Assembly (NCBI RefSeq): GCF_963576675.1
Contig: NC_088911.1
Span: 129,273,929 to 129,337,928, forward strand
Length of the DNA: 64,000 nt
Direction of reading: 5' to 3'
Source of the DNA: Euphorbia lathyris
Taxonomy: Eukaryota; Streptophyta; Magnoliopsida; Malpighiales; Euphorbiaceae
Shown here: piece after piece, positions 10,839-21,631 of the stretch
Layout: every line of letters begins with the position of its first letter
Position numbering within the stretch: position 1 is the first letter of the stretch
The notes under the pieces: generated by a model
Told to the model about the DNA's origin: nothing
Database searches by the model: none
The model's input: the letters and a program-made list of their open reading frames with translations, nothing else
Made by a program: the position numbers and the translations under genes

Positions 10839-10850
10839 AAAATGGAGGAG
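10839..10850 (+). other. Polypurine tract of Copia-1
   Basis: AAAATGGAGGAG lies two bases before the 3' LTR. It is the expected RNase-H-resistant primer for plus-strand synthesis. Confidence 0.85.
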
Positions 10851-10852
10851 TT

Positions 10853-11981
10853 TGTTGAAACACCTTTCCACAAGATTTTGATTTGACAAAATCATCCATG
10901 ATTAAGAGACAATTAAACCTAAGTGCTTTGATTTAATTGTACTAATCTTTTTGTTCAATGTTGAGTATAAACCTAAATGCAAAAAAATATAAAAAAGTAA
11001 GACAGGACGAAGTCAGCATGAAATCAAAGAACACGCTGAGTAAAATCAAACTCAGTATCAAAGAATAGAAGTCTGAAGTTCTACAAAGTTAAGTGGAATG
11101 GAACTCAGCAATAGAAGCCCTCTCAAACATTGTCTTGCAAGATAGAACTCAACATGGAAGTTGACAACAAACGAAGACAATGAATAACAAAGTAGAAGCT
11201 GAGTAATCTTCAGGACAGCATGAGAGATCCGTTCACTAGAAGACAAGTCTTGCAAACCTTCTGCACCAATAATTGAATCCTCGGAATTACGCAAAAGACA
11301 CATTCCGAGATACATGGGTCAACAGATTATTGCTAAAAGACAACTGCCACAAAAAGACAACGTTTGCAGGAAGAAGACGAGTCTGACATCTGAAGAAATC
11401 AGAGGATAGGATTGGCCTGCAAAACCTGAAGCTGACCAGAAGCCGTCTCCTAAAAGAGCCGTTTTGGACTTAACGGCTAAATCATTTTCAAATGATCCTC
11501 CTCCAGGTCTTCATCTATATAAAGACAATCAAACTCCTTGGATCATTGCCGAAGTACAAAAAGAAAAATACAAGAGAGAAAAATACAAGTTCAAAGCATT
11601 CAAAAACAAGAAAGAGATCTTACACCCATTTTTTATTCCTGTGTAAATGTTAGATTGATTGTTTGTAATCATCTAAAGTGTTCTTCATTTGAAAAAGAAC
11701 AACTTGTATTAATCGTGATATTAAGAGTGTTGTGTTGAGTGTTTGGTTGTAAACATTCAGTGGTAGAGAAATCTAAGCACTGGGTTGTGGTGCTTAGTAG
11801 GAGTTGAGTAGAAGAATAGAAGACGGTACTCTTGCATATTCAACTGCCTTGTAAACGGTTTGTGCTCTACCTTTAAAGAGCTCAGTATTAGATTCCAAAA
11901 GCCCGGAGGACTCTAGGGACTGGACGTAGGCAGAGAGGCCGAACCAGGATAAGTCGTACTAAGTAATTTCTAACTCTCTCA

Positions 11982-12022
<41 letters not shown>

Positions 12023-12306
12023 CATGTGTTGTCTGTTGAATTTACTCAGCATATAAATCATTTAAACTGATACTGAGTGAATCAGAGTACTGAGTTGGAA
12101 GCTGACCACAGAAAGTGTCAATTCCCAACTCACTAGTAAAACAGCCTTAGTCAACATCTAACCAAAGCTGTCTTACATTAAGATCGGCCGTGCTGACCAA
12201 AAGCTGAGTTAACAAACTCATCAAAATTATCAAGTCAGTATAATTAAATTAAAAAAAAACTATATTAGTTCCTAACCCCCCTAGAACTAATCACACGGGA
12301 CCAACA
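10853..12306 (+). repeat. 3' LTR of Copia-1
   Basis: Runs from TGTTGAAACACC to ...GGGACCAACA and is followed by the TSD cttat (12307-12311). Apart from scattered substitutions it differs from the 5' LTR by a longer (TA)n tract (about 11985-12018 versus a short one near 1603-1617) and a shorter C run (CCCCCC against a dozen C). Confidence 0.93.
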
Positions 12307-13792
12307 CTTATCTCCATGCTTATTATCCTGTATTGCCCCCCTTAATTCTGCTTGTACAACTTTCATTTGCAAAACATGCTCAGCTCTAAAGATATTCATG
12401 GATTCCTAAATAGTTATGATATTGTAGATGTGTTTCTTTGTAATTTCATCCATGAACCCACGTTGGTCATGGTCAAGAGACCCTAGAGACGCTTTGATCT
12501 GCTAATCTATTGTTGGAGTGATTACTAGGGGCTCTAGTAAACTGTTAGTTGCATCAATGAGGCCTCGATTTCTTGCTAGCGGCGAAGCGGATGAAGAAGG
12601 AATATCGGAAGTCGATATTCTAAGTCGTAATGTTGTTTGATTCACGTTCACTGTACCACTTGATACTTGGGATTTCCAAACTTGACTTGTTGACTGTATT
12701 GTACTCCTGAAATAAGATAGAAGAAAAGTCAGAGAAGGGGGCGAAGTTCGGCAACTCCGTTTCGATGATTAAGTCAGTGAAAATACTGAGAAGTAAGCTT
12801 TAGAGTAATTGAGAAAGGAATCAGTTGTGTATACCTTAAGAAAATGCGACTGATATTTATAAAAACCTTGAAGGATATTCTAAATTTTAGTAGGTCTGCA
12901 CATGGCAGTACCTTAATGGTATATTCATTTCGGGTACCTTTTGGGATTGTCCGCTCCTTCCGTAAGTTCCAACGAGAAATGAGGGAAATGAGAGTGTGTA
13001 TTTAAATTTTATCTTATAATTGGGACACGTGTATTGGCAGTTATGCTTTTTGAGAAATCAACTTTCATTTATCTATATATGTGCTTCTTCCATAATTTCT
13101 TTTGTTGCGATAATATGATACCAACATCAAAAAGCAATATTATAAAGATTTTGTTTAGTTAATTTGTGTTGTTTAAGCTTTGTTGTTCTTAGTTGTTTAT
13201 TATCTATTGGTGTTGATAGTCGGTAGATTTTAGTTAATTTTCTTTCCAAAATAGTTATAAAAAACAACTACTTCTCAATTATAAATAAACACTTTAACAG
13301 ACTTTTGCCTCGACTTCTAAAATCAACTGTTATATTATCTAGGCTAATCGAACAGCTATAAAAGGCGGATATCTGTTAGAGATTAATATAAAGGTAATGA
13401 TTGTCCTTGAACCTTTTGGTACAAATGGTTTCTTGACATAATATTTGAGTCTTTTAGATCAAGTGATTGAGGATTCGAATCATCACAATATCATTAGTTG
13501 GTGAATTTTAACATATGGTAAAATGTGCATGTGTCATACACACTTTAAGTTTATGGGTGCGGAGATGTGTCAGACAGTTATGACTGGATTTTAACTATCA
13601 TTTTAAGATTTTGATTCAAATGATTTCTCGACAATATTTGATTCTTATAAAGAAAATTACGCTAGCATTTATTGCTTATATATAGGAATAAGGTACCATT
13701 TTAATTCTATGATTTTGGGGAACATATTATAATGTAGACTAAAGTAAAAAAATGTTTAACGTCGGATTTAATATATGGATGAAACAAGCATA
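12307..13792. other. Right part of the split gag-like element, then AT-rich DNA
   Basis: 12307-12311 is the second cttat TSD. From there to about 12660 the minus strand carries the upstream part of the gag-like fragment described at 1-474, with stops. 12700-13790 is non-coding and AT-rich. A GATACCAACATC sequence near 13119 could be an LTR end or priming region of the older element, but I could not define it. No gene is supported. Confidence 0.35.
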
Positions 13793-14260
13793 AAACCAAA
13801 GCTCGTTTTCCGAACTCTTTGTCACATATCTGTAATGTTGGTTCCTTTCGCCAGATTTAATCATCAAGTAATTCATATGTCAATGATTAACACTCGGCTA
13901 AAGACAAAAAAAAATATCATGTCAGATGCATTTTTCGGATATCAACATCAACTGCTAGAGTTATATTTATAATTCATCGTTGTCCCATTTCCTATTTATT
14001 ATCAATTTTGTTTTACGTAGCATAAAAAACAAAGCTCGTTTCCCGAACTCTTTGTCACATATGCGTAATGTTGGTCATTTCCTTAGACTAATCATTAATT
14101 GATATTCACGTGTCAATGATGTAATACTAGGCTAAAGATTAAAAAAAAAAGGTCATGTGAGATGCATGTAGTGAATCTCAACATCAACCGTTAGAGTTAC
14201 ATTTATTGTCCATCACTATCTCTTTTCCTAATTCTTATCGATTTTGTTTTATGTACACCA
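13793..14260. repeat. Imperfect tandem duplication, two units of about 235 bp
   Basis: The unit starting ACCAAAGCTCGTTTTCCGAA (about 13793) recurs as AACAAAGCTCGTTTCCCGAA (about 14029). The order of landmarks is the same in both: TCTTTGTCACATAT, TGTCAATGAT, a poly-A run, GATGCAT, TCAACATCAAC, ATTTTGTTTTA. Unit 2 ends near 14258. A 65-codon open frame in the first copy is not kept in the second, so the unit is non-coding. Confidence 0.75.
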
Positions 14261-15924
14261 TCATCAACACGTAGAAGTCAATTGATGATCAAATCTAATT
14301 AAAGAACCAACGTGACACATAAATGTCAAAGGAGTTGATGGAAAACAAGCAATAATTTGTTGTGTTGTTTTAGTTGGATTTTCGTTCGTTCATTTTATCT
14401 TATATATTTACGTATTTTGGTATTATTGTTTTAACCCGCAACTAAACATGATATTAATTGTAATTAGTCTGACATTGGTATATATAGAACTTGTAATTTG
14501 ACATTAATTAAGTTTAATTAAGAAATGCAATCATATTACCTAGCTATAGCTAAAGGATCTAATAGATATACACATAGTATCCATATTTATTTGAGTAGAT
14601 TTGGGTAGTCTACCTAGTGAGATTGCACGTGAGCAAAGCCATCCTTATACTTATCTTTCAATTAACTAATTAATTATTTCTGCTTGCATTAACCTGATGT
14701 AATATTTACCTCATTAATCTCTCTATTAATTTACTTTTTAACTACTTAAGTAACATTTAATCACACTTCATTATTGCTCCATATGTAGTAGTATAATAGA
14801 ACTTAAATTATATGAGTATTTAAAATACTAAGATTTTAATAAAGGATAAGCTACAAAAAAAAATCACAAAAAAGATATATAAATATTTTATCAAATTTAA
14901 AAACTATTTCGTGGAGTTTGATTATCTTTTTATAGGATGAGAAGTTTTATAGTTATCGAATATAATGGGCTCGATCAATGTAAAATAAAATGTATATCAT
15001 TTCGTTAAAAAAAATTGGTACGATAATAAATAAAATTGTATATTATTAATTTTTCGTTAGTATGATATATTAAATCGAGATCATACACCATTTTCCTCTG
15101 CCATTATATATATTAAAAAAATTGTAATAATTGAGGAATGACAGATTGAAAAGATCAACTTTCCAACTAATACCTTACACTTTCAATAAATATGTTAATT
15201 TGATTACAATTGATTAAAATTTAATAATTTATATTTGCACTTATGACAAATTTATCGGCACATTTTAAATAAATTTGAAAAATAAAAGGTTTGTTAAATA
15301 AATTTTCAGAGCTTTTGAAACAAAGCTATACTTTTTTTTTTTTTTTAAGAAACAAAGCAATACTTATTGGGCATGAAGTAAACTTGGAGATTTTGTACTT
15401 GTTAGACATATTATTAATTGAATTATGTTAGTGAAAAACTAATAATTACTTAAAATTAAGGGTGTCAAAATGGATTATCATATCGTAATAAAAATGATAA
15501 TTTTATTAAATGAGACATACCATACGAAATGTTTTTAATCGCGTTGTTTAAAAAATTGGCAGCCTTCCATAAAATGGTGTGAGAGACGAATTTTATTTTT
15601 ACGTCTTTTGATCTCTTTTTTGTATCTCACTGTTATTTTAATTCAAACAATAGATACAAAGTGTTTGATTAAGATTGAAAAACAATTGTTGGTAGCCATT
15701 TTTGAATGAAAATTATTAGCTAACATCCCGAGACGGATTCAAAGAGGTGCTATGGGGTTTGAGCATCCACTAATCACTAGAAAATACTGAAAACTCTGTA
15801 GAAACTTTGTACCGGTCTTATTTCTTTTTATATAAAACCACTTATAAAATATCAACTTAGCACTCATAAATCACATGAGAGCATCGCAAACACTCTCTGT
15901 CCTGAATCATGTATCTGTTACAGA
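14261..15924. other. AT-rich intergenic DNA
   Basis: No coding frame, RNA gene or defined repeat seen. Contains long A- and T-runs (for example a T tract near 15332-15347). It may hold distal control sequence of the ERF gene downstream, but nothing specific can be shown. Confidence 0.4.
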
Positions 15925-16802
15925 TAGGGTTGTAATCGAGTCAGTCGAGTTTTGGCTTGCTCATGCTCGCTCGTTAGAAAATTGACAAGCACGATCTCAA
16001 CATCTTCTCACGAGTTTGTTCACGAGTTTTGCTTGTGAGCAGCTCATTAATTATATTCATAAACTTCGTTCATGAACTTCGTTCATGAACATCTCGTTAA
16101 TTATATTTATTTGAAATTTCACTAACACAAAACTACATAGTTTTGAACCTACAAAACTACGCGTTTTACATTTTTCCCTTTATAAAAATACTATTATTAA
16201 AAAACAAATCGAACCAAATTTGCTCACAAATGTGTTAACATTATAATTGAGTTTGTTCATAAACCCTATATAATCGAGCATGCTCGCGAGCTTTCCAGCC
16301 GAGTATCGTCCTGCTCAAGCTCGATTAGTTTATAAAACGAGTTGAACACGATCGAACTTTTATCAAGCCGAATGTCGAGCCGCTCATGAACATGCTCGTG
16401 AGCTTTTGAATCGAGTTTCGTTATGCTCAAACTCAATTGGTTTATAAATCGAATCGAATAAGATCAAACTTTTATCGAGGCGAGTTTCATCCTGTCCAGC
16501 TCGACTGGTTTATAAATCGAGCTGAACAGATCCAAGTTCGAGCCGATACGTCGAGACGCTCATGGACATGCTCATGAGCTTTTTAGTTGAATTTCAATGT
16601 GCTCAAGTTCAATTGGTTTATAAATCAAACCGAACACGGTCGAACTTTTTTCGAGCCGTCTCAACGTTCGAGCTGAGTTTCATCGTACTCAAACTCGACT
16701 CGTTTATCAATTAAACCGAACAAAATCGAACTTTCATCGAGCTGAACAATATCGAACTTTTATCGAACCAAACATCAACCACTCAACTCGTTTACAACTC
16801 TA
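15925..16802. mobile_element. Probable non-autonomous hAT-type element
   Basis: The ends form imperfect terminal inverted repeats: TAGGGTTGTAATCGAGTCAG on the left and, read inward from the right, TAGAGTTGTAAACGAGTTGAG. Flanks give an 8-base near duplication (gttacaga 15917-15924, gtgataga 16803-16810, 6 of 8 identical), the size typical of hAT. The inside is a series of imperfect repeats of about 100 bp with GAGCTC/CTCGAGC, TGGTTTATAAATCGA and GAACTTTTATCGAG. There is no transposase frame. It lies about 550 bp upstream of the ERF start codon. Confidence 0.6.
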
Positions 16803-16959
16803 GTGATAGACAATAAACAACAACAAAAAGACACTCCATATTTATTTTCTTTTCCTAACAAAGTTGGAAACAGTAGTAACAGTGAGAAGTGAGTATATAT
16901 TATACACAACAACAATATAAGAAAAAAAAAAGCAAGATCTTTAGAAGTAGGTGGAAAAG

Positions 16960-17260
16960 GGAGCATGGTGTTACCAAAGAATGACATGTATATTGTATCT
17001 ACAGTAATGTCCTTTTTTATATTTTTAATGTTTTCATGTTTTTGCTGCTTCTCTCTCTACCCTCTCTCTCTCTATGATCACACAAATCAGTGTCCTTTTA
17101 AGAAGACTTCACCTCACTTCACTTCACTTCCTAGCCCTTCTCCTCTCTCTCTCTCTCTCTCAAAATCTTTCCCTAGTTGAAAACAAACCCTAAAAAGCAT
17201 GGTGCTTTCCTTGAATGACATGTAATTCAAATCTACAGTTGTATCATATGTCCTTTTCCT
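16960..17260 (+). promoter_or_regulatory. ERF leader/promoter with a duplicated block and short upstream ORFs
   Basis: Two related blocks about 235 bp apart, at 16962 and 17198, share AGCATGGTG, AATGACATGTA, TCTACAGT and a TGTCCTTTT landmark. Each begins with an ATG: the first reads MVLPKNDM and continues, the second is a closed eight-codon frame MVLSLNDM (17199-17225). Between them is a (CT)n tract near 17143-17161, a common element of plant core promoters. If transcription starts upstream of 17199, the short frame is a genuine upstream ORF 128 bases before the ERF start. Confidence 0.5.
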
Positions 17261-17352
17261 AATTTCCTTCTTCTCACCTCCATTAAAAAGGACTGACTCT
17301 CTCTTTTCCTCACTCCAAAACCATATCTTTCTTATTTCCCCCCTCCACCAAT

Positions 17353-18270
17353 ATGTCTTCCTCCTCCTCAAAACCTGTATATGAACCAGTTAACATTCAT
17401 GGTGGCTTTGCTCTGATCCAAAGGAACACTAATATTTCTCAAAATGGGGAAAAAAGAGGGAGGAGAAAACAGCCAGAACCAGGTAGGTTTTTAGGGGTTA
17501 GAAGAAGACCTTGGGGGAGATATGCTGCTGAAATTAGAGACTCAACTACTAAAGAAAGACGTTGGTTAGGTACATTTGATACTGCTCAAGAAGCTGCTTT
17601 TGCTTATGATAGAGCTGCTCTTACTATGAAAGGAAATCAAGCTAGAACTAACTTCATTTACACTCATGATCATAATTCATCTTTTCTTACTCCTTTTGAT
17701 TTCAATGTCAATGTTGTTCAACCTTTCTTATTACCTGATCACCAAAAACTAGAGCAACCCTTTCATTTTATTCCACCAAAGATTGAAACCCTACATCAAA
17801 ATCAAACTACCCATCATCAACAACAACAAACCCCCATTAGTGTTATTTCACCAAAGATTGAACCTGAGACTATTACTACTACTACTACTACTACTACCCA
17901 TCAATATGATGATAGTTTTTTCTTTTCCCAGAATGAATCTAATTCTAATTCTGGTTACTTAGACTGCATTGTGCCTGATAACTGCCTTAGACCACCTAAT
18001 TCCAATCCCACAAACACTCCAAATGATCAGAAGTTAGGGTGTTTTTCCACTCAAAATGATGGTTTGAATGAAATCTGCAACTTCAACAATGGTTTTTGGG
18101 GAGATCAAGATGAACAGCAGCAATGGGATGAGCTTTCTGCAATTATTAACAATCCAGTAATGGTGGAAATGGAATCTTTATATCCTAATAATAATAATGT
18201 ATCTCAAGCTTCTTCTTCTTGTTATGGTGGTGGTGATATGGTTGACTTTGGCTATTCATCACTCTTTTAA
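17353..18270 (+). CDS. AP2/ERF transcription factor, group VIII, PUCHI/LEP/FRIZZLE-PANICLE type
   Basis: Intronless frame of 305 codons. One AP2/ERF DNA-binding domain at about residues 45-101 has the hallmark stretches [38 protein letters not shown] and GNQARTNF. Ala and Asp at the usual ERF positions predict GCC-box rather than DRE binding. The [19 protein letters not shown]...TKER form and the QARTNF ending are those of group VIII members PUCHI, LEP and grass FZP/BD1, which control organ-boundary and branching programmes. The rest is low complexity: a Ser-rich N-terminus, a basic RGRRK segment before the domain, Gln/His and poly-Thr tracts (the ACT repeat near 17872-17896) and an acidic C-terminus ending DFGYSSLF, likely for activation. 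It acts in the nucleus. Subgroup assignment is from memory of the family. Confidence 0.93.
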   Translation: MSSSSSKPVYEPVNIHGGFALIQRNTNISQNGEKRGRRKQPEPGRFLGVRRRPWGRYAAEIRDSTTKERRWLGTFDTAQEAAFAYDRAALTMKGNQARTNFIYTHDHNSSFLTPFDFNVNVVQPFLLPDHQKLEQPFHFIPPKIETLHQNQTTHHQQQQTPISVISPKIEPETITTTTTTTTHQYDDSFFFSQNESNSNSGYLDCIVPDNCLRPPNSNPTNTPNDQKLGCFSTQNDGLNEICNFNNGFWGDQDEQQQWDELSAIINNPVMVEMESLYPNNNNVSQASSSCYGGGDMVDFGYSSLF

Positions 18271-19549
18271 TAACTAGCTCTAGGGTTTGTTTGTTTTTTG
18301 CCCTAGATGTTCTTCATGTTCATGCACTTGTTATTTTGTTGTCTTTTTCTAATGTAATTAGACTCAAAATGTGTATTAGTATGTCTTAATTATGATTATG
18401 ATTAATTAAGAGTTCTAATTAAAGAAAGAAAGAAAGTGAGTTGAAAAGTTGGTTAGCTTGTTTTGAGGGCAGAAAGTTATATGTAGTTATCTTCCTCATT
18501 ATTTCTTGTCTGTCTTTACGGCTATTTGCCTCATCTTTTGTCGACAATGTTAACCTCATATATAGTGGATGACGCATCTCTTCTTTATTCACTAATAATT
18601 CTCATCATTCATTAATCACAAAAAAATACCTAACCAATTTCACTTTCACCTCTTAAATTTTGATTTGGTGAAATTTTAATATCTTAACTTTGATTCTTAG
18701 GTTTAATACATATCCAATCCCGGCCTTTCTACCATATCGACTTGTTTGAAACTACTTCTCCGTTATGTCAACGGTGTTTTTGTTACCTCAACTTGCTTAA
18801 AATAACGTTTTCATTACCTCAACTTGTTGAAACTGTTAGTAGCATGTAGAGCGTGTGGTACCTCTATGGATAATAGGATTAGCCGCGACATTTTAAGCAA
18901 CTTGAGAGGATAAAAATATTGTTTTTGTTTAAAGGGTAATTAGGTGTTTAGATACAAGTCGGAAGGATCCTTATACATAGAATTGGCATGTCCGGCGTTC
19001 ACGATATACTCCTTAATAAACAAAACTTCAATTTTCTTCAATTTGATCGCGGAGTGTTAAGTGTCTACAAGTGCCCAATTGAAATCTTTTGGTGTTTTTA
19101 TCCTTAAAAAATTAAAACTCCGTACATAGGTTTCCATGAAATTTTCCAACGATGCTCAAACCTCCTCCCGACCCCGTAGATCCATCTTTGGCGGGACGGT
19201 TTTCACCCACTAAAGTATATATTTTTAACCAAAAAAAAAAAGTTGTAAGGATAAATTTCAGCAGAACCAGAGTTTAAAAGGCAAATTTTTACTAAGTACA
19301 TACACTGCAGTTTTCATCCCAAAGGTTGCTACTGTTTAATTACTTCATTTGTGTCTAGCATAGTTACAATCAAAAAGGAAAACACTTAAATGGGTGCTGA
19401 ATAGGTTTCCAATACTATGGACAATTTCTTCTAGTTCCAACTTCCAAACCCTTTTCATTTCTAGTCCAAATACTAAGCAGGAGACACTAGAGACAGAGAT
19501 CAAAATTGGACCAAACCAAGTAAAAATTTCTACTAACACTTTTAGTCCT
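18271..19549. other. ERF 3' region and intergenic DNA
   Basis: The first 150 bases are T-rich and probably the ERF 3' UTR; no canonical AATAAA was found. GAAA repeats lie near 18422-18437. From about 18690 to 19200 a low-coding stretch carries a repeated 'cctcaacttg(c/t)t' phrase (near 18787 and 18819), as in degraded transposons. No gene supported. Confidence 0.4.
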
Positions 19550-19609
19550 GGACCATTGTGATGATGACACATCAGCATTACAGCTGACATGTCATCATCT
19601 GAGTGGTCC
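19550..19609. repeat. 60-nt hairpin (imperfect inverted repeat)
   Basis: Arms of 27 bases, starting GGACCATTGTGATGATGACA and ending TGTCATCATCTGAGTGGTCC, are separated by a six-base loop ATTACA. Read as RNA there are four mismatches and one G-U pair. It could be a tiny foldback element or a microRNA-like precursor. No homologue can be named. Confidence 0.5.
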
Positions 19610-19692
19610 AAAAGGCTTGAGTGAAAATAGGTCAGAAGTAGAATTGAGTAATTAGATGACAGAACTGCAAAGAAACAGGAGTAGAAGAAGAC

Positions 19693-19728
<36 letters not shown>
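19693..19728. repeat. (TAA)12 microsatellite
   Basis: Twelve TAA/AAT repeats. They create an artefactual poly-isoleucine frame on the minus strand, which is not a gene. Confidence 0.95.
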
Positions 19729-20677
19729 CTCTCTGGTTGCACAGTTAAAAGGAAGTCTAGAGCTAGGTAAGTAAGAACATAGCATCAGCCTTTGCTGCAA
19801 TTCAAATCTTGGAATATTGTTTTGAGAATTTTAGAGTTTAATGAGGGACCCATCATCATCATGTAGAAGAAGTAGGTTGTTACCTATATAAGACTCCTTA
19901 ACCAAATCAAATGAGAATCCTTCTCTGCTGTGAATTGAATTGAATTGAATTTCACCTACTAATGTAGCAGAATGGCTTTCAATGGCTGCCTGCCTTGCAG
20001 GATAGAAAGAAAGAGAGAAGAGAATATTGATAGAATCCCTAGAAAATTCAATCATGATTAACGGCTTTCTTCTCAGTCTTCATTCAAACACAGTATATCA
20101 CTTTCAAACTACAGGGTTTAAATCTTTTAACCCAATTCATAACTGACAGCTAAGAGATTCAGATATATATTAGACCAAAATCACAACTTGGTTTTCTCCA
20201 AGTTTCAAACTTTGCGTCTCAAATTGAAGCATATGCTCACAAAACAATCATCATCACATGTAATAATAACTCAATTAAAGTATGCCTCAAACATTTTAAG
20301 GCATGCCTCAAACATTTCTTTTACTGCTTGTATTTGGGCGAATGGCCGATTAATACTCCGAACTCTTGAGATGTTTCATTAGCCCAATGAACTCGCTTAA
20401 AGTGATATGATTAACCCTTTAAATCTTACATAGAGGAGCAAAGTGATAACTTAAACAAGATAATAGTTATATCACTTCAAATTAAGTTCATGGACCAATG
20501 AATCACTTTAAGCAAATTTAAAAGACCAATAGATCATTTTAGTTCAAAGGGCTAAATGAGATATCTCAAAAGTTCAGAGGGCCAAGTAGATTATTTGGAA
20601 AAATACAAGACCGAACCTGGTCAAGTTTTCTTTTATAAACCTGCAAATGATAACACATCCACATTTTCACTTTCCCC
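19729..20677. other. Intergenic DNA between the two host genes
   Basis: No convincing gene. A TATATAAG sequence near 19885 (+) and a (GAATT)4 run near 19934-19953 are present. Short frames on both strands show no recognisable protein features. Confidence 0.4.
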
Positions 20678-20821
20678 AAGTGCCCTCGAAAGGGCGTCAG
20701 AGAGGGTGAAAACCCCAGAGAATCCGGACCTTGTCGCACCACGAGATGTTGTCTGCAAGTCAGGTTGTTTGGGAATGCAGTCCAAACAGGACAGTAAATT
20801 CTGGACAAGGCTAAACACAAA
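20678..20821 (+). pseudogene. Decayed fragment of the nuclear 26S rRNA gene
   Basis: The stretch contains GGGCGTCAGAGAGGGTGA, CCGGACC, TGTCGCACCACGAGA, GGTTGTTTGGGAATGCAG, GTAAATTC and CAAGGCTAAA in exactly the order found in the 5' part of plant 26S rRNA (a few hundred bases from its start). Compared with the functional sequence as I remember it, many C or G positions have become T or A, fitting long methylation-driven decay. Only about 144 bases are present, so it is a scrap inserted downstream of the zinc-finger gene and not a working rRNA gene. Confidence 0.8.
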
Positions 20822-21426
20822 GCTCTCTATTCTTTTGCAGGACAAGATTTAAGTGATATTGTACATACAGAGAAGCTAATGCAAAGATATTAAAATGGAG
20901 ATATGCAAGAAAGAAATGGTTATTACAGAGTCAAGACTGATTTTTTTCATATAAATTTGTATTTGATAATAAATTTATCAATAACAATGTCGAGCATTTT
21001 CAATTGTCAAAGCATAACTATGTACCTAATCACATGTAAGGTAAGCATTTGAATGCTTCCTTTCAGTCTCTGTAATTACTTCTCTTTTTCACAATAAACC
21101 CCAGACAAAAAAAGGAGGGGGAACAAGGAAACCTTCAAATTCTTTTTCTGGACAAATTGGAAGCCTGTTCCCAACTATAACGAAAATCGTAAAATGATAG
21201 ACACGAAGACAGCAGCTGATTTAAAAAGAAGAATCCTATACGACTTTTTTTTTCGGTTTTTGAAAGGGCTGTAAGCATAAATAAACACAACAAACTTCTA
21301 AGATTGGGCACCTGGATGCAGTGCAGGTGCAAATTGAGCCCGAGGGAGCTGCAGATCTTCGTAGTTATTCGAAAGAAAAGTGGACAGCTATATGGGGTTT
21401 GCTGAAAGTTTTGATTTTGGCCAGAG
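20822..21426. other. Sequence beyond the 3' end of the zinc-finger gene
   Basis: No coding frame of interest. It is AT-rich with A/T runs, and the right end may belong to the 3' UTR of the minus-strand gene. Confidence 0.4.
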
Positions 21427-21432
21427 TTTATT
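21427..21432 (-). terminator. Candidate polyadenylation signal of the CCCH gene
   Basis: AATAAA on the minus strand, about 200 bases after the stop codon, a normal plant 3' UTR length. Weak evidence alone. Confidence 0.4.
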
Positions 21433-21631
21433 AGGATATAAGAGCTGAGCTGGCCAGCAAGATTCTATGGACACAGAAATTATCGGACCTAACGTGTTCT
21501 AGACCTGAATCGTGGAACCATTGTAACTGGAAAACAAGACCCTCCTATTTGAAGGACTACAAAAAGAAAATAAAGGAAAAAAAATGTTTCATGAATTTGA
21601 TCAAAAAGTTGTTTGATATTTTTGCTTAGCT

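Larger units (their letters stand above)
475..12306 (+). mobile_element. Copia-1: Sirevirus-type Ty1/Copia retrotransposon with an extra 3' gene
   Basis: An 11.8-kb element with two LTRs (1437 and 1454 bp), a primer-binding site matching initiator tRNA-Met (TGGTATCAGAGC), a polypurine tract and a 5-bp TSD. Domain order is gag with zinc knuckles, protease, integrase, reverse transcriptase, RNase H, which is Copia. The long internal region after RNase H holds another large gene, as in Sireviruses such as soybean SIRE1. I count seven lesions in gag-pol: stops at 2010, 3557, 3761, 4193 and 4854, and frameshifts near 2570 and 4310. This copy should therefore be non-autonomous. Between 661 and 1260 the two LTRs differ at about 11 positions, so insertion was fairly recent. 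Confidence 0.93.

Noticed and set aside
15900..16810. CRISPR-like or satellite array
   Set aside because: The internal repeats are irregular and diverged, and the inverted ends with an 8-base flank duplication explain the block better as a hAT-type element.
19345..19800. 151-codon minus-strand frame
   Set aside because: Contains an Ile run encoded by the (TAA)12 microsatellite, overlaps the hairpin, and has no recognisable domain. Chance frame.
20556..20852. 98-, 84- and 70-codon frames on both strands
   Set aside because: All fall on the decayed 26S rDNA fragment and are chance frames.
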